A stretch of DNA of 64,000 nt from JBEKIK01 sp963838495. GTDB taxonomy: Bacteria > Planctomycetota > Planctomycetia > Pirellulales > Thermoguttaceae. Location: positions 1,240,001 through 1,304,000 of the forward strand of contig CAWIRC010000001.1 in assembly GCA_963838495.1 (NCBI GenBank). Direction: 5' to 3'. This document shows, in pieces, positions 10,605-19,350 of this stretch. The notes beneath the pieces are model-generated. The model saw only the letters and a program-made list of their open reading frames with translations. It ran no database searches and had not been told where the DNA came from. The stretch's first letter is position 1, and every line of letters starts with the position of its first letter. Position numbers and translations under genes: made by a program.

Positions 10605-13600
10605 TTATTTTTTATCGCGATCCTCCCAGACTTTCTTTTTGGCTTGCAGCAGGCGTTCGGTGTAGCTTTCCGGTTCGGTTTTTTGCGGTTCGGCGATCGA
10701 GGTTTTTTCGGCGGGCTTGGAGGGTTTATCTGGTGCGGATGGTTCTTCGAGGACCGTCGTGTCGGCTGGTTTTTGGGCTTGCGGCATCTCGAAGCGCACC
10801 GCCCCGCGCAACTGTTCGATCTGCCCGGAAACTTCGGCCTTTTTGCCGCGCAGGCGCTCGATGTATTGAGGTGTGGCCGGCTTGGGCTGGCGGCGCAGAG
10901 CCAATCCCGCGCCCGGCCCGCAAGCGGCGGCACCCAGGCCACGCTCACCTGCACGCGGCGGAAGAATAATCGGCGAAAAACAGACAACTCGCGAAGAGCA
11001 ACAAATATTGCCAGGCGTCCTGGCTGCTGGTCGCCTTGGGCAGGTCGTGGCGGAACGTGTTGACCGCCAGCAATTGTTCCAGGGGATCGGCGTCTTTATT
11101 TTTACTTCGATGACCGCGCCGGGCTTGCCGTCTCTGGGCATGAGGCCGGCAAGCTGATCGAGCAAGGCCTCGTTGGGCGACTGTTCGCGGAATTCGTCGG
11201 AATAGGGCACGTTGACGCCGGTGCGGATCGGCGCTTGGCCGGCGCCTGGGCTGATCATGATGAAGTAGCTGCCCGCGTCCTTGGCCGGGAACTCGCCCAC
11301 GTAGCGGCCCGGCGCGGTCTGCTCGATTTTCATCGGCACGGGCTGCATGTCGGCCCGACGGCCGTGCCGTTCATGTTGAGGAAGTTGAGGAACTCGTCGT
11401 TTTTGTCCAGGGCGTTGATCGACCACGCGGACCTGCCCGTCGGCGAAGTCGGTGGCCACGGTGAATTTGCCCGTCCCGCCCGCCGGCCGCATCGACCAGC
11501 GGACCATCTGGCCGAACAGTTTGTCATATAATTCGCGGTTCACCCAGTCGCCGGTCCAGCGTGCGCCGGCGTCGCTGGTAAAGACCACGGCCTTGCCCAG
11601 TCCGTAAGTCCAAGTGGCCAGGATCGTGTTGTTTTCGTCGCCGGCCGGCTCGGGCGAAGTCAAGAGCGTCTCGACCAGGGGATTTTCCTTTTTATCGGTA
11701 AGCACGAAGCCTTTGATGGGCGGCAAGGGGTCGTCGATGCCGCTGAGGATTTCGTGTGGGAATCGGACGCGGGGATTAAAGGGATGCTGCTCCCAGATCA
11801 GGGGCCGGGCAACGCGGCGGGCCTCGCGCTGGAATATCTTGGGCAGCGAATTGGCATTCTTCACCTCGTAGTATTTTCCGCCCGTGGCATCGGCGATGCT
11901 GCTTAAGCGCGGCTTTCCGGCTGGCCGTGCGTCCCCACGCGCCACCGTTGTAACGGTGACCTGCATCTTTTTCAATTGGTTGATGATCGACGAGCTGGGC
12001 GGCGACGGATCGCCGTCGCTGATGATGATCATGTGCTTGACCGCCTGCGGGACGGGAATTTTATCGAATCCCTGTTTGGCCAGGACCATCGCGGCCTCGA
12101 ACTCCGGCATGTCGCCGGGGGTCATGCGGTCGATGCGGGCCAGCATTTGGTCGCGGAATTGCCCGACCGGCAACAAGCCCGGCCCCCACAGCCACGTCTC
12201 CCGGCCGGTCCAATGGATCACGCCGCAATAGTCTTGCGGGCCCAGGGCCTTGATGGCCTCGCCAGCGATTTTCTTTTGCCAGTAGTTGCCCGGCGGCCAT
12301 TTCGCTGGCGTGCATGATCATGGCCAGCGCCCCGTTGGGCACCACCTTGGCCGACTTGATTTGGAAATCGACGGGCATGGCCTTTTCCAGTTCGGTGCCG
12401 GTCCAGCCGCCTGCGCCGAAGCTGTTCGGCCCGCCGAGCATGACCAGGCCCGCCCCCATCTGCTGCGTGTTGCGCACGAGCATGGCGATCTGGGCGTCGC
12501 TGAAGGCAGTCCTGGTCGCGGGGCACGTTGGCCAGCACCACCGCGTCGTACGGCTGCAGTTCGGCCAGGCTGGTGAAAAGCTGGCTCGTCGGCTGGACGT
12601 CGACTTCCAGCCCTTGCTTGCGGAGGCGCTCGACCAGGACGGCGAACTCGCCGGGGCGGTCGGCGTCTTCGATCAACAGCACCCGGCCCTTGCCCTGGAC
12701 GTGAGTGAAGGCCGTGGCCCGGTTGTTCTGCGGCATGGCGTCGTCTTCGTGCCGGTCGGGGACGAAGCGGGCCTCGTAGGTGTAGAAATTCGGCTGATCG
12801 ATTTCCTGCCGGATGGTGAACACTTTCTTGCCCGGCGGCAGGATCACGGCTTCGTCGCTCAAAACGTCGGCTCGTCCGCCTGCGGAACGCGAAAGCTGCA
12901 AGCGGCCGCGGACTTCGCCCGAATCGCCCGGCCGGGGCACGGCAGTGTTGGTTGTCACCACGCGGAGGTCGAAAGGCTGGCCGCGGCGGACGTCGGCGGG
13001 AATGGCCACCCGCTCGACGATGATCTCGGCCCGGGTTTGGTAGCGGACCGGCAGCACGTCGATGCCCACGCCCGCGGCGGCCAGGGCCTGGGCCTGCTCC
13101 ACGGCGTTGCCGAGGTTCTGGTTGCCGTCGCTTATGATCACGATCCGCTTGGCGGCGTCCTCGGGAAACGAGGCCTGGGCAAGCTTCATCGCCGCGGCGA
13201 GGTTGGTGTACTCGGGATCGAATATGCTTTCGACTTTGGAGGACATCTGCACGTTGTCGTCGAAAGGCGGGATTTCGATGGCCGCGTCGCGGCCGAACAC
13301 GATCGCACCGGCCCGGTCCCGGTCCTGGCGGTGCTTGCGGATCTCGGCATTGACGTATTTGATCATCGCCTCGCGGCTTTGCACGGGAATGCTCAGCGAT
13401 TGGTCGAGGAGAAATATCGTGGTCAGCCGGTCGCTGGTTTTGACTACCTGAATCTCCGCCATGGCAAGGATCAATCCCAAAAGCACCAGGCTGCGGAGAA
13501 TTAAAACCGCAATTCGCCGCATTGCGCCCAAGCCCGCCACCTTGCGAAAACTGTACCACCAAAGCACGGGTATCAGCGGCAAAAGCAGCAGATACCAGGG

Positions 13601-13630
13601 CGAGAGGAAGGCGAGATGGTAGGTGAACAT
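10605..13630 (-). CDS. VWA-domain membrane protein, planctomycete 'glutamine amidotransferase' type (about seven frame breaks)
   Basis: This is a roughly 1,000-residue membrane protein whose family structure is clear although the frame breaks near 12508, 12262, 11424, 11354, 11087, 10965 and 10907. The N-terminus has two membrane helices (residues 8-25 and 38-60). A VWA domain follows with the metal-binding DQSLS motif near residue 75 and IVIISDGNQN. A GATase1-like segment (VVLANVP, then VMLGGPNSFGAGGW), a second VWA-like stretch (MIIISDGDPS) and a C-terminal membrane helix come next. The tail is charged, rich in Lys and Pro, and probably coiled. Several breaks are single-base losses in runs (A6 to A5 at 11087, TTT to TT at 10965, GG to G at 11354). 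It pairs with the MoxR ATPase downstream, probably as an envelope assembly or stress module. Confidence 0.82.
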
Positions 13631-13738
13631 GGGAACAAAATGTCTAATGACGAAGGACTAATGACGAAAGAATGACTAAGATCAAATTCCTAATGATTAA
13701 ATTATCGGGATATCGGTATCATCGTTGAAAATATGTAC

Positions 13739-14104
13739 TTATTTTTTTCGCCAGATGGCGGCGAATATCAAATGTAATTCTTTTGCCTCTTGCCATAAAA
13801 CGCGGCCGGTTTGTTTTGAATTCTCAACGGCGGCGGCGATCATCCGCAACCAATACATTGTTTCTTTCGATTCCTTTTTACATGTTCCAATGCGCAACAG
13901 GAATTCCTTTTTGGATACCGCATTGTCGGCCTCGCAGTAATTTGCTCCGATACTCGTGCCCGCACGCACTATCTGGCCAATGAGCGGCAATGTTATCGGA
14001 TTTTGCGGCAATTGTTTGGCAAATGCTATAACGGCTTCCCCAAATTTAGCAGTACGCTCCTCCAAATCATATACCCTTTTTTTATTTTCAGATTTTTTCG
14101 CCAT
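13739..14104 (-). CDS. Four-helix-bundle protein, S23 / 23S-IVS family
   Basis: A 121-residue protein of the four-helix-bundle family first found encoded in intervening sequences of 23S rRNA genes. Typical family features are LEERTAKFGEAVIAFAK near the start, IGQIVRAGTSIGANYCEA in the middle and SKKEFLLRIGTCKKESKET. Length matches the usual 115-130 residues. There is no rRNA in the window, so this is a free-standing member, which is common in planctomycetes. Its function is unknown; structures of relatives form homopentameric bundles. It is followed by an NHL-type lipoprotein gene further along the same strand. Confidence 0.88.
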   Translation of the reverse strand: MAKKSENKKRVYDLEERTAKFGEAVIAFAKQLPQNPITLPLIGQIVRAGTSIGANYCEADNAVSKKEFLLRIGTCKKESKETMYWLRMIAAAVENSKQTGRVLWQEAKELHLIFAAIWRKK

Positions 14105-14182
14105 ATCACACCAGGTATGACTTATTCATTAGGGCTTTGGAATTCTTTCGTCATTATGGCTTAGACATTCGGCATTGTATTG

Positions 14183-15100
14183 TTACATTTTAACCACTTG
14201 CAGGCGATGGTTGTATGTATCCAGGACATAAATCAGGCCACGGCTATCGCGGACCAGTGCCCAGGGATTGTTGAGTTGGCCCACTTGGCGTCCTTCGCTG
14301 CCCCAGCAGCCCAGCGAGACGCCGTCGCGGGTGAATCGCTGCACGCGATGGTTGCCGAACTCGCAAACGTACACCGTTCCATCCGGGGCCAAGAGCAGGT
14401 CGTAGGGATAATAGAGTTCGCCGGGCCGGCTGCCTTCTTTTCCCCATGTTTTCAGCAATTTTCCCTGCGAATCGAAAACCTGGATGCGGTGGTTGCAGGC
14501 ATCGGCCACCCAGATGTGATCTTCGGCGTCAACGGCCATTTTTTGCGGCCTGATGAACCGGCCCGGCTCCGATCCGTGGCCTCCCCATTGCAGGATGAAC
14601 TCGCCACGCGGCGAAAATTTTTGTACGCGGTCGAATTCGCCATACTCGGAAACGTAGATATTGTTGTGCGAATCCACGACGGCGTGCGTCACCAGCCCGA
14701 ATTCACCGGGCTGCTCGCCCTTAGTTCCGCCAAGTCTTTTAATCAATTGCCCTTGCGGACTATAGATCAGCACCTCGTAATAATGCGTATTGGCGACCAG
14801 AATATTGCCGTCGTTGGCAATGGACAGCCCGGTAGGTTTGCCGAATTGATGATCCGGGGTCTGCCACTTGTTGAGAAACGTGCCGTCGGGAGTAAATACT
14901 TGGATGCGGGCGGTCATATCTACTATATATATGTGATCGTCGTGGTCAATGGCCATTGCCCTGGGTCTTTGAAAACGGCCATCCGATATGCCTTGCCGCC
15001 CCCACACGGCTTGCAACTTGCCAATGGATGATCGATCGGCATCGCAGCCCGACGCCAAAATCGCCAAGAGCAGAACAATGCAACTACTGGCGATTTTCAT
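14183..15100 (-). CDS. NHL-repeat beta-propeller lipoprotein
   Basis: A 305-residue exported protein. Residues 1-19 form a lipoprotein signal ending in the lipobox LASGC, with Cys19 the likely lipid-modified residue. The rest is about six NHL blades, each carrying the pattern P-x-x-(hydrophobic)-A-(hydrophobic)-D followed by aromatic-(I/V)-(hydrophobic)-(D/E), for example IYIVD, VYVCEFGNHR and IYVLDTYNHR. It should be a six-bladed propeller anchored at the membrane surface, binding protein or ligand. The catalytic residues of NHL-type lyases or lactonases cannot be assigned. The start ATG lies at 15100, with a short AT-rich leader. Confidence 0.87.
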   Translation of the reverse strand: MKIASSCIVLLLAILASGCDADRSSIGKLQAVWGRQGISDGRFQRPRAMAIDHDDHIYIVDMTARIQVFTPDGTFLNKWQTPDHQFGKPTGLSIANDGNILVANTHYYEVLIYSPQGQLIKRLGGTKGEQPGEFGLVTHAVVDSHNNIYVSEYGEFDRVQKFSPRGEFILQWGGHGSEPGRFIRPQKMAVDAEDHIWVADACNHRIQVFDSQGKLLKTWGKEGSRPGELYYPYDLLLAPDGTVYVCEFGNHRVQRFTRDGVSLGCWGSEGRQVGQLNNPWALVRDSRGLIYVLDTYNHRLQVVKM

Positions 15101-15470
15101 TCTTCATCCTTCAACATGTTTGAGTAGGTGATAAATGGGCTAAAATATCCTACCCCCTCATCCCCCCATAAGCGTACTTGGTTTTTATATATTTTTCCAT
15201 AAGGCTGCAATGATAATGTTTATCAATTGTCAGGTAAGTAATGTCGTATTTTTTGTCGGAGCCGGGCCGTATCGGCCCGGAAATGCCTGGGCGACACGTC
15301 CCGGTTCTGATTTGTCTTACGACATTGTTTTCCTGAGAATCAGTAGCCCCGTGTTTATATGCTGAAATTCCGCCCACTTCTCCCCCTAAGCCTCGGGTTG
15401 ACGATTTGTCGCAAGGATTGATATACTAATATGTTTGGGTAATTTAAGGGAGAAAATATCAGGCGTAATT
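15101..15470. other. Divergent intergenic region
   Basis: It lies between the minus-strand NHL lipoprotein and the plus-strand TsaC fusion, so it should carry promoters for both. I see no palindrome family copy and no convincing open frame. An in-frame TTG at 15435 could extend the downstream gene, but the ATG at 15471 fits the family start better. Confidence 0.5.
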
Positions 15471-16592
15471 ATGCCCCCAACGGTGATCGACGTCCGCTCG
15501 GCTGAAGATTGGCGGGATGTGGTGCATCGTGCCGTTCAGATATTGGCTGAAGGGGGATTGGTCGCCTTTCCCACGGAAACGGTATACGGCATCGGGGCCA
15601 GCGCCTTGGACGAATGCGCGGTAGTGCGGATGGTGGAAATCAAAGGCCGGTCGAAAAACAAGCCGCTTACCTTGGCCATAAAAAGCGCGGAAGAAGCCCT
15701 GGACTACGCCCCGGACATGTGCCCGCTGGCACAGCGTCTGGCACGGCGTTGCTGGCCCGGGCCTATTACCTTGGTAATAGACGATTCCCATCCCGAAAGC
15801 CTTGTTCGCCGCCTGCCTCCGCTGGTTCAAAAGGCGGTTTCGCCGAAAAACGCCATTGGCCTGCGCGTGCCGGGCCATCAGGTGATTTTAGACGTGATGC
15901 GGATGCTGGCCGGACCCTTGGCACTAAGCAGCGCCAATCGTTCCGGGCACACCGAGGCCGTTACCGCCGCCGAGGTCTTGAACAACCTCGGCGAGGAATT
16001 GGACCTGGTCCTGGACGACGGCCGCTGCCGTTTCGCCCAGCCTTCATCGGTGGTCCGCGTGCAAGGCAAGCATTTGGAAGTCCTGCGCCAGGGCGTGGTT
16101 CCCGAGCGCACGCTGCAGCGGCTTTCCAGTCTGATGCTGCTTTTCGTGTGCACCGGCAATACCTGCCGCAGCCCCATGGCCGAAGCCATTTGCCGAGATT
16201 TGATCGCCAAGCGCCTGGGCTCGAAGAGCGAGGAATTGGAAGACCGCGGCGTGTTGGTGATGTCGGCCGGCATCGCCGCCATGATGGGAGGGCGGGCGAC
16301 TCATGAGGCCCTGCAAACCATGGAACAGATGGGACTCGATTTGAGCAATCATGAAACCCAGCCGCTCACCGAGTCGCTGGTAAGGCACGCCGATTTGATC
16401 TTAGCCATGACCAAGTCGCATCGCGAGGCGATCCTTGCCCAATGGCCATCCGCCTCCGGCCGCACGCGGCTCCTCAGCCGCGACGGCTCGGACATTTGCG
16501 ATCCCATCGGCGGCCCCTTGGAGCGTTACGAACATTGTGCGTTGCAAATTCGCGGAGAATTATCGGCCCTTGTAGAAGAATTGGAGTTATAA
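15471..16592 (+). CDS. Fusion of TsaC/Sua5-type t6A synthase domain and low-MW protein tyrosine phosphatase
   Basis: A two-domain protein of 373 residues. Residues 5-215 are a YrdC/TsaC domain, which makes threonylcarbamoyl-AMP for the t6A modification of ANN-decoding tRNAs. It shows PTETVYG at 34-40, KGRSKNKPL at 58-66 and the nucleotide-binding SSANRSG at 153-159. Residues 222-373 are a low-molecular-weight phosphatase with the P-loop CTGNTCRS at 227-234 (Cys227 nucleophile, Arg233) and the general acid in CDPIGG (Asp344). Both active sites look intact. This fusion is known in planctomycetes. The stop codon is one base before the rpiB start, so the two are co-transcribed. I chose the ATG at 15471; an in-frame TTG at 15435 adds 12 residues. 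Confidence 0.92.
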   Translation: MPPTVIDVRSAEDWRDVVHRAVQILAEGGLVAFPTETVYGIGASALDECAVVRMVEIKGRSKNKPLTLAIKSAEEALDYAPDMCPLAQRLARRCWPGPITLVIDDSHPESLVRRLPPLVQKAVSPKNAIGLRVPGHQVILDVMRMLAGPLALSSANRSGHTEAVTAAEVLNNLGEELDLVLDDGRCRFAQPSSVVRVQGKHLEVLRQGVVPERTLQRLSSLMLLFVCTGNTCRSPMAEAICRDLIAKRLGSKSEELEDRGVLVMSAGIAAMMGGRATHEALQTMEQMGLDLSNHETQPLTESLVRHADLILAMTKSHREAILAQWPSASGRTRLLSRDGSDICDPIGGPLERYEHCALQIRGELSALVEELEL

Positions 16593-16593
16593 C

Positions 16594-17061
16594 ATGCATA
16601 TAGCCATCGGCACTGATCATCGTGGTTTTGCGCTTCGCGCCAAGCTCGTCGAATTGTTGCGGGAACTGGGCCACGAGGTCGATGACGTGGGGACCTTCTC
16701 CCCCGACGCCATCGATTATCCCGACATCGCGGCGCAAGTCGCCGGCAAGGTGAGCCGCGGCGAAGTAGCTCGCGGCATACTGGTCTGCGGTACGGGTCTG
16801 GGAATGTGCATCGCCGCCAACAAGTTCTCCGGCGTCAGGGCCACTCCTTGCCACGACGACATTACGGCTGAACTAAGCCGCCGGCACAACGACTCCAACG
16901 TGCTCTGCCTTTCCGCCGATCTCCTGGGCGAACGGCTTATCGACCGCATGATCGAAATCTGGCTTGCCGCGCCCTTCGACGGCGGCCGCCACCAGAGACG
17001 CGTGCAAAAAATATCCGATCTGGAACACCGCGTCGAGGAGGAAATGCAGGGAAAACATTGA
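16594..17061 (+). CDS. rpiB: Ribose-5-phosphate isomerase B
   Basis: A 155-residue member of the RpiB/LacAB family, which interconverts ribose-5-phosphate and ribulose-5-phosphate in the pentose phosphate pathway. Visible features are GTDHRG at residues 6-11, the phosphate-binding and catalytic GILVCGTGLG at 61-70 with Cys65 as the base, and RRHND at 96-100. The length is normal for the family. It begins one base after the stop of the TsaC-phosphatase fusion, which indicates an operon. The same gene pair order occurs in other planctomycetes to my knowledge, but the functional link is unclear. Confidence 0.95.
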   Translation: MHIAIGTDHRGFALRAKLVELLRELGHEVDDVGTFSPDAIDYPDIAAQVAGKVSRGEVARGILVCGTGLGMCIAANKFSGVRATPCHDDITAELSRRHNDSNVLCLSADLLGERLIDRMIEIWLAAPFDGGRHQRRVQKISDLEHRVEEEMQGKH

Positions 17062-17446
17062 TACATCGGGCGGGAAAGTCTCCTTAATTCGAATAGTAGA
17101 AAAAACAAACATCGTTGACTTTTCCAAGTGTATTGATTTTAACGGCCAAATTATCCCGAGAATTACATTATTAGTGATGCGGCGAGAAAAAATATTAAAG
17201 AATTCCGCCGCAAAAAGTCGCCGGCTCTTGGAAAACCGGGGGTTTCCGATTAAACTCAATGTTTGGGGAATGGAAAAAAATTGGAAACAATCCCGATTTT
17301 TTACCGGCGTCATCCGGCGCAAGGCAATGCCCGGCCCGTCCGGCCGGCGAAGATCGGTTTGTTCCCTTACGGAAAAATTAGCGCTATGAGGTAACGTTTT
17401 TTATCGGCTTTTTATTTATCGCTTATCCGTTGAAAGTCACGGTTTC
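17062..17446. other. AT-rich intergenic region
   Basis: An open frame crossing 16964-17389 has poor codon usage and mostly re-reads rpiB in another frame, so I do not count it. No clear hairpin terminator follows rpiB. The stretch probably holds a promoter for the gene at 17447. Confidence 0.45.
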
Positions 17447-18019
17447 ATGTACGAATCACGCCGCCCTCAACCCGATGAAGTCGACCAGTTGCTTCGCAAC
17501 GCCGAACTCCGCGACGAACTGGAACGATACTTCGACGAATCGATCAGCCGGGTAAACATCCAGCACGCCACCCTGGCCGCCGAGAACGAATTTCTGGCCT
17601 GCATGTTGGCCTGGGAACAGGCGCCGGTGCTGCCCATCTACCGCTGGTTCGACCCCGAGCTCAGGCCCCCGCGCCCCGAGTCGCTCGGCGATCATGATTT
17701 ACAGAAGATTCTTTGGGACGTGATCCGCAAGCTATATCAAAAACGGATCGTATTGGATTTCACCGGGCACCTCTCCGACAGGGAATTGTACTGCCTGATC
17801 TATCGCGACATCTTGCCCGCCCGGGAAAAGAAAATCGAATGGCCGAACAACTATTTGCACTGGGATTGCACCGGAGCGAACGGCGACCCGGAAGTCTGGC
17901 TGCGCTATTACGCCACGGATGAAGAGCGCGAAGATTGGGCGGAGACATATGGGCAGCCCCTGCCCCTTACCGAACCGCTGCCTTATCCCCGCAATTTGCC
18001 GCGCGAACCCGATTCATAA
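17447..18019 (+). CDS. Conserved hypothetical protein (190 aa), planctomycete type
   Basis: A 190-residue soluble acidic protein. The N-terminal third is helical (DQLLRNAELRDELERYFDES), the middle carries an aromatic and proline-rich block (IYRWFDPELRPPRP), and the C-terminus has a WLRYYATDEEREDW segment. I associate this layout with a planctomycete family of unknown function, without any assigned reaction. It is alone on the plus strand, facing the STN-like gene that ends at 18113. Confidence 0.7.
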   Translation: MYESRRPQPDEVDQLLRNAELRDELERYFDESISRVNIQHATLAAENEFLACMLAWEQAPVLPIYRWFDPELRPPRPESLGDHDLQKILWDVIRKLYQKRIVLDFTGHLSDRELYCLIYRDILPAREKKIEWPNNYLHWDCTGANGDPEVWLRYYATDEEREDWAETYGQPLPLTEPLPYPRNLPREPDS

Positions 18020-18112
18020 TGAGTGATAGATAAGCGATATGTAAGAAGAAAATCGCTTGCGGCTTGGCGATCTCAACTTATTTCTTATTTGCATCGAGGT
18101 CTGTGATTTATT

Positions 18113-18848
18113 TCAAGGGCGTTGGGGTTCAGTCAAGCTCGGCCCCGGTCCTTCGCCCATCATCCCCGGGTCCTTGGCCTTGGTTCCTTTGGTCGGGGCA
18201 TGAAACTTGACGGCCGCCTGCAACTCCATTAATAAGCGATCCACCTGCCGTTGAAGGCGATAATCCTGGGTCACAACAAGGAGCCTTGCCGCGCCGGTGG
18301 AAACAAGTTGGATAGTCCCCCGCCCTCCGGCGACGTCCCAGGTTTCCGGGGCTAAACTCGAAGTGATTAAATCGACCAATGCGCCGGGCTCCTCCCAGGT
18401 TTTTCCTTGCCCGTCGGAAACACTCGCCAAGTCGGTGATGTCATACACCTTGGTGTATTGCATGCTTTGAATTCCCGCCGGGGTGGAAATAACCAGCGCT
18501 TCGCAATAAATCGTCCAGTTCAGGCCAAGCGGCCTGATCGCCAGTTCCAAAGCCGAGCGGATCGAGACGTCTTTCAGTTTGATCGACACCGGAGAGTCCG
18601 CGTCGATGCCTTTTTCCGTCAGCGCGGTAATCGATCACCATGTTCATCCCGTACTTTTCCCGCAGCGTTTCGGCAAAGCCGCTCAGGCGAACATCGGCGA
18701 ATTCGAACGTGTCTTTTTGTGAAAGGGCATTTTCGATTTCCCGCTGCGCGGATCGTTCGGCTGGTTGGCCAAGCGCCGAGGCGGTAAAACCGCCATACCA
18801 AACAAAGGTCATTATTACCAGGCAATATGCAACTTGTTTGCAATTCAT
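18113..18848 (-). CDS. Exported STN/secretin-like domain protein (one frame break)
   Basis: Read across one break this is a secreted protein of about 245 residues. The start at 18848 is supported by a gaggga binding site and by the signal peptide MNCKQVAYCLVIMTFVWYGG. The mature part has the beta-alpha-beta pattern of STN and secretin N domains (FEFADVRLSGFAETLREKYGMNMVIDYRA, split here as two helix-strand units), then LKDVSIRSALELAIRPLGLNW and a second similar unit (VYDITDL). The frame breaks at about 18630; inserting two bases (GC) gives RALTEKGIDADSPVS. Such proteins are common in planctomycetes and often have no associated secretion system. The C-terminus is Pro/Gly-rich. Confidence 0.75.
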
Positions 18849-19350
18849 CGCTCCCTCTCTTTCTGAAAAAAAACCGCATCGATAAGCCGCGCCGCCGCGG
18901 CATTGCACGGGCGCTAACTCCCGGCCGTGTACGATAATAGGTAAAAACAAGCAAAAGTCAAGTTTGCCGGACAGGCGCGCCAACTGCAAACGAGGCGTGT
19001 CCAAAAGCGTTCGCCTTTTTTCGCTTTAACCGTCACGACCTTCATTTCAGGCAATATCGATGCCCCCAATTTCTCCCTTCTCCTTGCCCTTGGGGCTTGT
19101 GACCAATAAAATTGTGTTTTAGCCCGCCTGCCATACGCTATGTTTAGGAATAAAACATGTCATCATCCCGGATGGCCGCATATTGACACAATTGCCGTTC
19201 CGGCTTTGGTTTACAACCCAAAAAAGTCGTGATTGCCTGAACGGTTTCCAATATTTTCAAACCTGCGGCGAAATAACATACAGTGCCCGACAGTCATTTA
19301 AGCTGCGAAACCGAATTCACCTTTCTTCATTTATTCAAGGAGATTTGCGC
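18849..19350. other. Divergent intergenic region
   Basis: The gap separates the STN-like gene (minus) and the secreted protein at 19351 (plus). An in-frame upstream codon at 19183 would extend the latter by 56 residues of atypical composition, which I reject in favour of the well-placed binding site at 19337-19342. No palindrome family copy is seen. Confidence 0.5.

Noticed and set aside
12314..13504. 396-codon plus-strand frame opposite the VWA gene
   Set aside because: It is antisense to VWA coding sequence with family motifs; composition (many His, Gln and Gly) is typical of reverse-strand artefacts in GC-rich genes.
16964..17389. 141-codon frame after rpiB
   Set aside because: It mostly re-reads rpiB in another frame and then runs through AT-rich intergenic DNA.
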